DNA from: a bacterium | Lineage (GTDB): Bacteria; Patescibacteriota; CPR2; UBA1875; JAJYID01 | NCBI GenBank assembly: GCA_021823605.1 | Contig: JAKANV010000012.1 | Location: 1-11,914, forward strand | Direction of reading: 5' to 3' | Length of the DNA: 11,914 bases | Part shown: piece after piece, positions 11,914 through 11,914 of the stretch | Layout: each line of letters opens with the position of its first letter | Position numbering within the stretch: the stretch's first letter is position 1 | Notes under the pieces: model-generated | Databases searched by the model: none | The model's input: only the letters and a program-made list of their open reading frames with translations | What the model was told of the DNA's origin: nothing | Translations under genes and position numbers: made by a program

Positions 11914-11914
11914 C

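Noticed and set aside
1..11914. CRISPR arrays, insertion sequences, prophage genes or a recoded stop codon
   Set aside because: No spaced direct-repeat arrays, transposase or integrase were seen, and TGA ends the 8419 gene normally.

Overview
The window looks like a chromosomal segment of an uncultivated Patescibacteria (Candidate Phyla Radiation) bacterium, or something very like one. The reasons are its AT-rich composition over most of the length, very short intergenic gaps, several promoters placed almost on top of start codons, and the gene mix: membrane H+-pyrophosphatase, VanW-type exported protein, CcdA plus membrane-anchored thioredoxin, a tiny GIY-YIG protein, a stand-alone LigD-type phosphoesterase and a single-domain receiver. 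This placement is an inference from content and style. TGA acts as an ordinary stop codon where it can be judged (8419-8421), so there is no sign of a recoded genetic code. Both end genes are cut by the window: ftsH at the left edge and the H+-pyrophosphatase at the right edge.

Left half, + strand: ftsH (3' part) overlaps murJ by 8 nt. A 380-nt gap follows with a strong promoter (3390-3417), a leader hairpin that hides a Shine-Dalgarno sequence, a short coding-like frame without a proper start, and a terminator (3685-3725). Then come lepA, which has a near-leaderless promoter, and a single-domain receiver gene. The receiver gene ends at a terminator whose hairpin is also the last codons of the converging phosphoesterase gene.

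Right half, all on the - strand, read from high to low coordinates: H+-pyrophosphatase (5'-truncated) and terminator; a DUF3006-like gene and a VanW/YoaR-like gene as a tight pair; then a promoter, a leaderless 15-codon ORF, an antiterminator-like pairing and a terminator that together resemble a transcription attenuator; two small unknown genes with very good ribosome binding sites; a GC-rich hairpin; a consensus-like promoter, a degenerate tRNA-like copy, a GIY-YIG gene and an intact tRNA-Asn(GUU) in one apparent transcription unit; a terminator; and ccdA, a thioredoxin-like gene and the phosphoesterase gene.

Functionally the window mixes core housekeeping (membrane proteolysis, lipid II flipping, translation elongation factor 4, proton pumping by pyrophosphate) with envelope and thiol-redox functions. 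The points most worth a second look are (1) the attenuator-like leader at 8728-8875, (2) the GIY-YIG gene between a tRNA-type promoter plus tRNA 5'-end copy and the intact tRNA-Asn, (3) a sharp composition change inside ftsH near 1255-1320, which means recombination or a misassembled contig, and (4) the hairpin leader and start-less small frame before lepA.
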